DNA of 8,830 nt from Actinomycetota bacterium (lineage in GTDB: Bacteria > Actinomycetota > Actinomycetes > Nanopelagicales > Nanopelagicaceae), in the NCBI GenBank assembly GCA_005787645.1, contig SYAM01000005.1:1-8830 (forward strand), written 5' to 3'. The translations under genes and the position numbers were made by a program. The notes below the pieces were generated by a model. That model had not been told where the DNA came from, did no database searches, and saw nothing but the letters and a program-made list of their open reading frames with translations. Position 1 is the first letter of the stretch. Each line of letters opens with the position of its first letter. This document shows, piece by piece, positions 5,830 to 8,830 of this stretch.

Positions 5830-7377
5830 ATGAGTGGGACATCAGAGTCAGGTTTGCCCATCAAAGCTGATTACGTGCGCGAAGGTGAGCATCCAGGAGA
5901 ATTTCCCTTTACGCGTGGAATCTACGAAGAGATGTATTTACGTAAGCCATGGACGATGCGCCAATATGCAGGGTTTGGTTCGGCAAAAGAATCGAATGAG
6001 CGCTACCACCAGTTGGTAAGCGCTGGAACAGGGGGACTGTCAGTAGCCTTTGATTTGCCGACGCAGATGGGCTTTGATTCTGATGCCCATCAATCGCTAG
6101 GCGAAGTAGGTCGAGTGGGAGTGGCAATCGATTCTCTCGATGATATGCGCCAACTCTTCAAGGGAATACCTCTAGATAAAGTTTCAACCTCCATGACAAT
6201 CAACGCTCCCGCGGCGATTCTCTTACTGATGTATGAGATTGTGGCAGCCGAACAAGGTGTGCCTAGCGGGGAGATAAGCGGAACAATTCAAAATGATATT
6301 TTGAAAGAGTACATCTCCCGGGGCACGTATATCTACCCACCTAAGCCCTCGATGCGTTTGATCTGTGACACTTTTGATTATTGTGCGCGTGAATTGCCGA
6401 AGTGGAACACGATTTCAGTTTCGGGGTATCACATGGCAGAGGCTGGTGCGAATCCAGTTCAAGAGATTGCATTTACGCTCAGCAATGCAATTGCCTATCT
6501 TGACGCAGCTCATAGTCGAGGATTCAGTGTGGAGCAGGTCGCTGCGCGTATGAGTTTTTTCTTCGTCGCGCGTACAACGGTATTGGAAGAGATTGCAAAA
6601 TTCCGAGCTGCGCGCCAGGTATGGGCTCGCATCATCAAAGAGCGCTATGGCATCACCAATGAACGTGCAATGCACCTACGATTTCATACACAGACTGCGG
6701 GCGTACAACTCACTGCCGCACAACCAGAATTGAACCTTGTTCGCGTGACTCTGCAGGCAGTTGCAGCAGTTTTGGGTGGTACGCAATCACTTCATACCAA
6801 CTCTTTTGATGAGGCATTGGGTTTGCCGACCGAGAAGGCTGCACTACTTGCCCTTCGCACTCAGCAGGTGATCGCTCATGAGAGTGACTTAGCGCGAACT
6901 GTCGATGCGCTTGCTGGTTCAGCCGCAGTCGAGAGTATGACTAAACAATTGGTCGATGAGATTGAGGCGCTGATTTCTAAAGTTGATGAAATGGGTGGTG
7001 CCGTTGCTGGGGTGGAAGCAGGATTCCAAAAGAGTGAGATTGAGAAGAATTCCTATCGAATCGCGCAAGAAATCGAGTCAAAGACTCGAGTCATTGTTGG
7101 CGTCAATGAGTACATATCACCAGCAGAGCCTTACAAACCTTTACGAGTTGATGAATCGGTTGCTCATGAACAGAGCGCCACGTTGGCAACTTTGCGTGAG
7201 AATCGCAATCGCGAGCGCGTAGAACACTCGCTAAAAGCGGTAGTAACAACTGCTCAAGGTGATGAGAATCTGCTTCCTGTAATCAAAGCAGCTTTACTTG
7301 CAGATGCAACAGTTGGTGAGATTTCTGATGCGTTGCGAAGCGCCTGGGGCGGCTACCGCGCGCCTGAGAGTTGGTGA
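5830..7377 (+). CDS. Methylmalonyl-CoA mutase large (catalytic) subunit, no B12-binding domain
   Basis: Substrate-binding TIM-barrel subunit of a B12-dependent acyl-CoA mutase; expected reaction methylmalonyl-CoA to succinyl-CoA. The 515 residues cover only the catalytic domain; single-chain enzymes exceed 700 residues and end in a cobalamin domain with DxHxxG, absent here, so a separate small subunit is needed. Motifs: KPWTMRQYAGFGSA (39-52), GLSVAFDLPTQMGFDSD (69-85), SGTIQNDILKEY (150-161), RGTYIYPPKPSMR (164-176), ISVSGYHMAEAG (195-206), RFHTQTAG (284-291), GGTQSLHTNSFDEAL (316-330). Tyr46, Arg164, Tyr200 and His201 align with P. shermanii Tyr89, Arg207, Tyr243 and His244; isobutyryl-CoA mutase changes the first two to Phe and Gln, so methylmalonyl specificity is favoured. 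The segment at 359-368, DALAGSAAVE, departs from the usual DPxxGSxYVE. It diverges from the carboxypeptidase gene and touches the stop of the carboxylase gene. Confidence 0.9.
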   Translation: MSGTSESGLPIKADYVREGEHPGEFPFTRGIYEEMYLRKPWTMRQYAGFGSAKESNERYHQLVSAGTGGLSVAFDLPTQMGFDSDAHQSLGEVGRVGVAIDSLDDMRQLFKGIPLDKVSTSMTINAPAAILLLMYEIVAAEQGVPSGEISGTIQNDILKEYISRGTYIYPPKPSMRLICDTFDYCARELPKWNTISVSGYHMAEAGANPVQEIAFTLSNAIAYLDAAHSRGFSVEQVAARMSFFFVARTTVLEEIAKFRAARQVWARIIKERYGITNERAMHLRFHTQTAGVQLTAAQPELNLVRVTLQAVAAVLGGTQSLHTNSFDEALGLPTEKAALLALRTQQVIAHESDLARTVDALAGSAAVESMTKQLVDEIEALISKVDEMGGAVAGVEAGFQKSEIEKNSYRIAQEIESKTRVIVGVNEYISPAEPYKPLRVDESVAHEQSATLATLRENRNRERVEHSLKAVVTTAQGDENLLPVIKAALLADATVGEISDALRSAWGGYRAPESW

Positions 7378-8830
7378 CTACTTAATCTCACAGATGGTGG
7401 CGCCACTGGCGATATTGCTCCCAAGTGTCATCGCCAATCCATGGATTCTTCCCGACTTATGAGCAATGAGCGGTTGCTCCATTTTCATAGCCTCTAGGAC
7501 CACAATCAAGTCACCTTCGGTGACCTCATCACCATCACTTACTGCGATCTTGACCACGGTTCCCTGCATTGGACTGGTCAGAGCATCCCCTTGATTTTTG
7601 AACGATTGGACAGAATGAGAGCGACGACGTTTAGGTTGTTCGCTGACCAGACCCACTTCCAATCGACGCCCATCCACCTCGACCACAAGCCGTTCAATCA
7701 CCTGCTCATTATGAGCGTCAGCTGTTCCAGTAAATGGTGGGATCTGATTATCAAATTCGCTCTCGATCCAACCAGTGAAGACTCGAAATGGCTCTGATGT
7801 AAAAGCGCCATCACGGACAACTGCTCGATGGAAGGGCAGAGCAGTGGCGATCCCATCCACTACGAATTCATCCAATGCGCGACGAGCTCGCTCGAGCGCT
7901 TGAGCGCGCGTTGATCCTGTCACAATCAATTTCGCTAATAGTGAATCAAAATTTCCGCTGATCACATCTCCAGTTGTAAATCCCGCATCAACGCGCACTC
8001 CGGGTCCTGATGGAGTTTTCCACTCTGTGATGACCCCCGGCGTAGGAAGGAAATTCTTTCCAGGGTCTTCACCATTAATTCGGAACTCTATGGAGTGACC
8101 CCGAATCTCTGGATCTGAGAAGGACAATCTCTCCCCGGTGGCAATTCGGAACTGTTCTCGAACCAAATCAAGTCCTGTCACCTCTTCACTCACAGGATGC
8201 TCCACTTGTAGTCGTGTATTTACCTCAAGGAAAGAGATAGTTCCATCAAGACCAATGAGGAATTCACATGTGCCCGCACCCATGTAACCCGCCTCTTTAA
8301 TAATCGCTTTGCTAGCCGAATACAGTTGATCGATCTGAGCCTTACTCAAAAATGGCGCTGGCGCTTCTTCGACAAGTTTCTGATGACGTCGTTGCAGTGA
8401 GCAATCACGAGTAGATACGACTACGACATTCCCATGGGAATCAGCAAGAACTTGGGTCTCAACGTGGCGGGGGCGATCGAGATATCGTTCGACGAAACAT
8501 TCACCTCTACCAAATGCAGCAACGGCTTCCCGAACAGCCGAATCAAATAGCTCAGGAATCTCCTCTACAGTTCGGGCAACTTTCAGACCTCTGCCACCGC
8601 CGCCATGCGCCGCTTTGATAGCAACAGGAAGACCGTGTTCTTGAGCGAATGCAATCACTTCGGCCGAACTTTCGACAGGATCAGTAGTACCGGCAACGAG
8701 AGGGGCACCAACTTTTGCGGCGATCTTACGTGCCGAGACCTTGTCGCCCAGAGCGGCTATAGCCTGTGGTGGCGGGCCAATCCAGATCAAGCCAGCATCA
8801 AGTACCGCTTGAGCGAAAGCTGCATTCTCT
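7378..8830 (-). CDS. Acyl-CoA carboxylase alpha chain: biotin carboxylase + biotin carrier (N-terminus beyond window)
   Basis: Carboxylates its own biotin with ATP and bicarbonate; a separate beta chain then carboxylates acetyl- or propionyl-CoA. The frame stays open to the right edge, reading ENAAFAQAVLDAGLIWIGPP, so the TTG at 8790 is internal. About 100 N-terminal residues are missing from an expected total near 590 (Mycobacterium AccA3 type); 483 are visible. Numbered from the first visible residue: ATP-grasp glycine loop HGGGGRGLK (75-83), SLQRRHQKLVEE (144-155), catalytic EVNTRLQVEHPV (202-213), biotin-carboxylase C domain with RINGEDPGKNFLPTPG (250-265), linker, then carrier domain from LTSPMQGTVVK to the end with EAMKMEQP; Lys449 (codon 7485-7483) is the biotin site. 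The stop TAG (7380-7378) abuts the mutase stop. Pairing with the mutase suggests propionyl-CoA carboxylase, but in actinobacteria one alpha chain often serves several beta chains. Confidence 0.95.
   Translation of the reverse strand, partial: ENAAFAQAVLDAGLIWIGPPPQAIAALGDKVSARKIAAKVGAPLVAGTTDPVESSAEVIAFAQEHGLPVAIKAAHGGGGRGLKVARTVEEIPELFDSAVREAVAAFGRGECFVERYLDRPRHVETQVLADSHGNVVVVSTRDCSLQRRHQKLVEEAPAPFLSKAQIDQLYSASKAIIKEAGYMGAGTCEFLIGLDGTISFLEVNTRLQVEHPVSEEVTGLDLVREQFRIATGERLSFSDPEIRGHSIEFRINGEDPGKNFLPTPGVITEWKTPSGPGVRVDAGFTTGDVISGNFDSLLAKLIVTGSTRAQALERARRALDEFVVDGIATALPFHRAVVRDGAFTSEPFRVFTGWIESEFDNQIPPFTGTADAHNEQVIERLVVEVDGRRLEVGLVSEQPKRRRSHSVQSFKNQGDALTSPMQGTVVKIAVSDGDEVTEGDLIVVLEAMKMEQPLIAHKSGRIHGLAMTLGSNIASGATICEIK

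Noticed and set aside
6415..6675. Antisense open frame within the mutase gene
   Set aside because: No ribosome binding site or recognisable protein features; explained by codon use of the mutase.
7870..7915. Several short palindromes (GAGCTC, CTCGAG, GCGCGC) close together
   Set aside because: They lie inside the carboxylase coding sequence in a run of Ala, Arg and Glu codons, which explains them.
8788..8790. TTG at 8790 as the start of the carboxylase alpha chain
   Set aside because: The frame continues to the window edge with conserved biotin-carboxylase sequence, so the gene is cut by the window.

Overview
This window looks like ordinary chromosome from an actinobacterium with a compact genome. 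The signs are a base composition near half GC by eye, genes packed with 0-3 bases between convergent pairs, an acyl-CoA carboxylase alpha chain that fuses biotin carboxylase and biotin carrier in one protein, a methylmalonyl-CoA mutase large subunit without its own B12 domain, and an apparently orphan sugar-transporter ATPase. A streamlined freshwater lineage (acI / Nanopelagicales type) is plausible, but this is inferred from style and has not been tested by any search.

Layout. Positions 1-1191 (+) hold the NADP-dependent isocitrate dehydrogenase gene, lacking only its first few codons. A strong hairpin with A and T tracts (1203-1242) ends it and also serves the convergent gene at 1251-2339 (-), a carbohydrate ABC-transporter ATPase. 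The 150-base gap 2340-2489 separates this ATPase from a divergent gene and holds a ribosome binding site, two or three inverted repeats, a cluster of AGGTAC/GTACCT elements and a possible -10 element. Then come a CNNM/CorC-type membrane protein with a CBS pair (2490-3812, +) and trpS (3820-4821, +), probably co-transcribed. A D-alanyl-D-alanine carboxypeptidase (4825-5760, -) meets trpS tail to tail. A 69-base divergent promoter region follows. The methylmalonyl-CoA mutase large subunit (5830-7377, +) then abuts, with no base between, the acyl-CoA carboxylase alpha chain (7378-8830, -), whose N-terminal part lies beyond the right edge.

How the genes work together. The last two genes fit one route: a biotin-dependent carboxylase can make methylmalonyl-CoA from propionyl-CoA, and the mutase converts it to succinyl-CoA, which enters the TCA cycle that also uses isocitrate dehydrogenase. 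The partners needed (carboxyltransferase beta chain, epimerase, B12-binding mutase subunit, mutase chaperone) are not in the window. The other genes are housekeeping: tryptophan charging, cell-wall trimming, sugar import energy and a membrane CBS protein.

I found no mobile element, CRISPR array, tRNA, rRNA or phage gene, and no undescribed system. The observations most worth checking are TANNNT elements placed as for leaderless transcripts before two genes, retained methylmalonyl-specific active-site residues in a mutase with diverged blocks, and the repeat cluster at the start of the ABC ATPase gene. No gap exceeds 300 bases.
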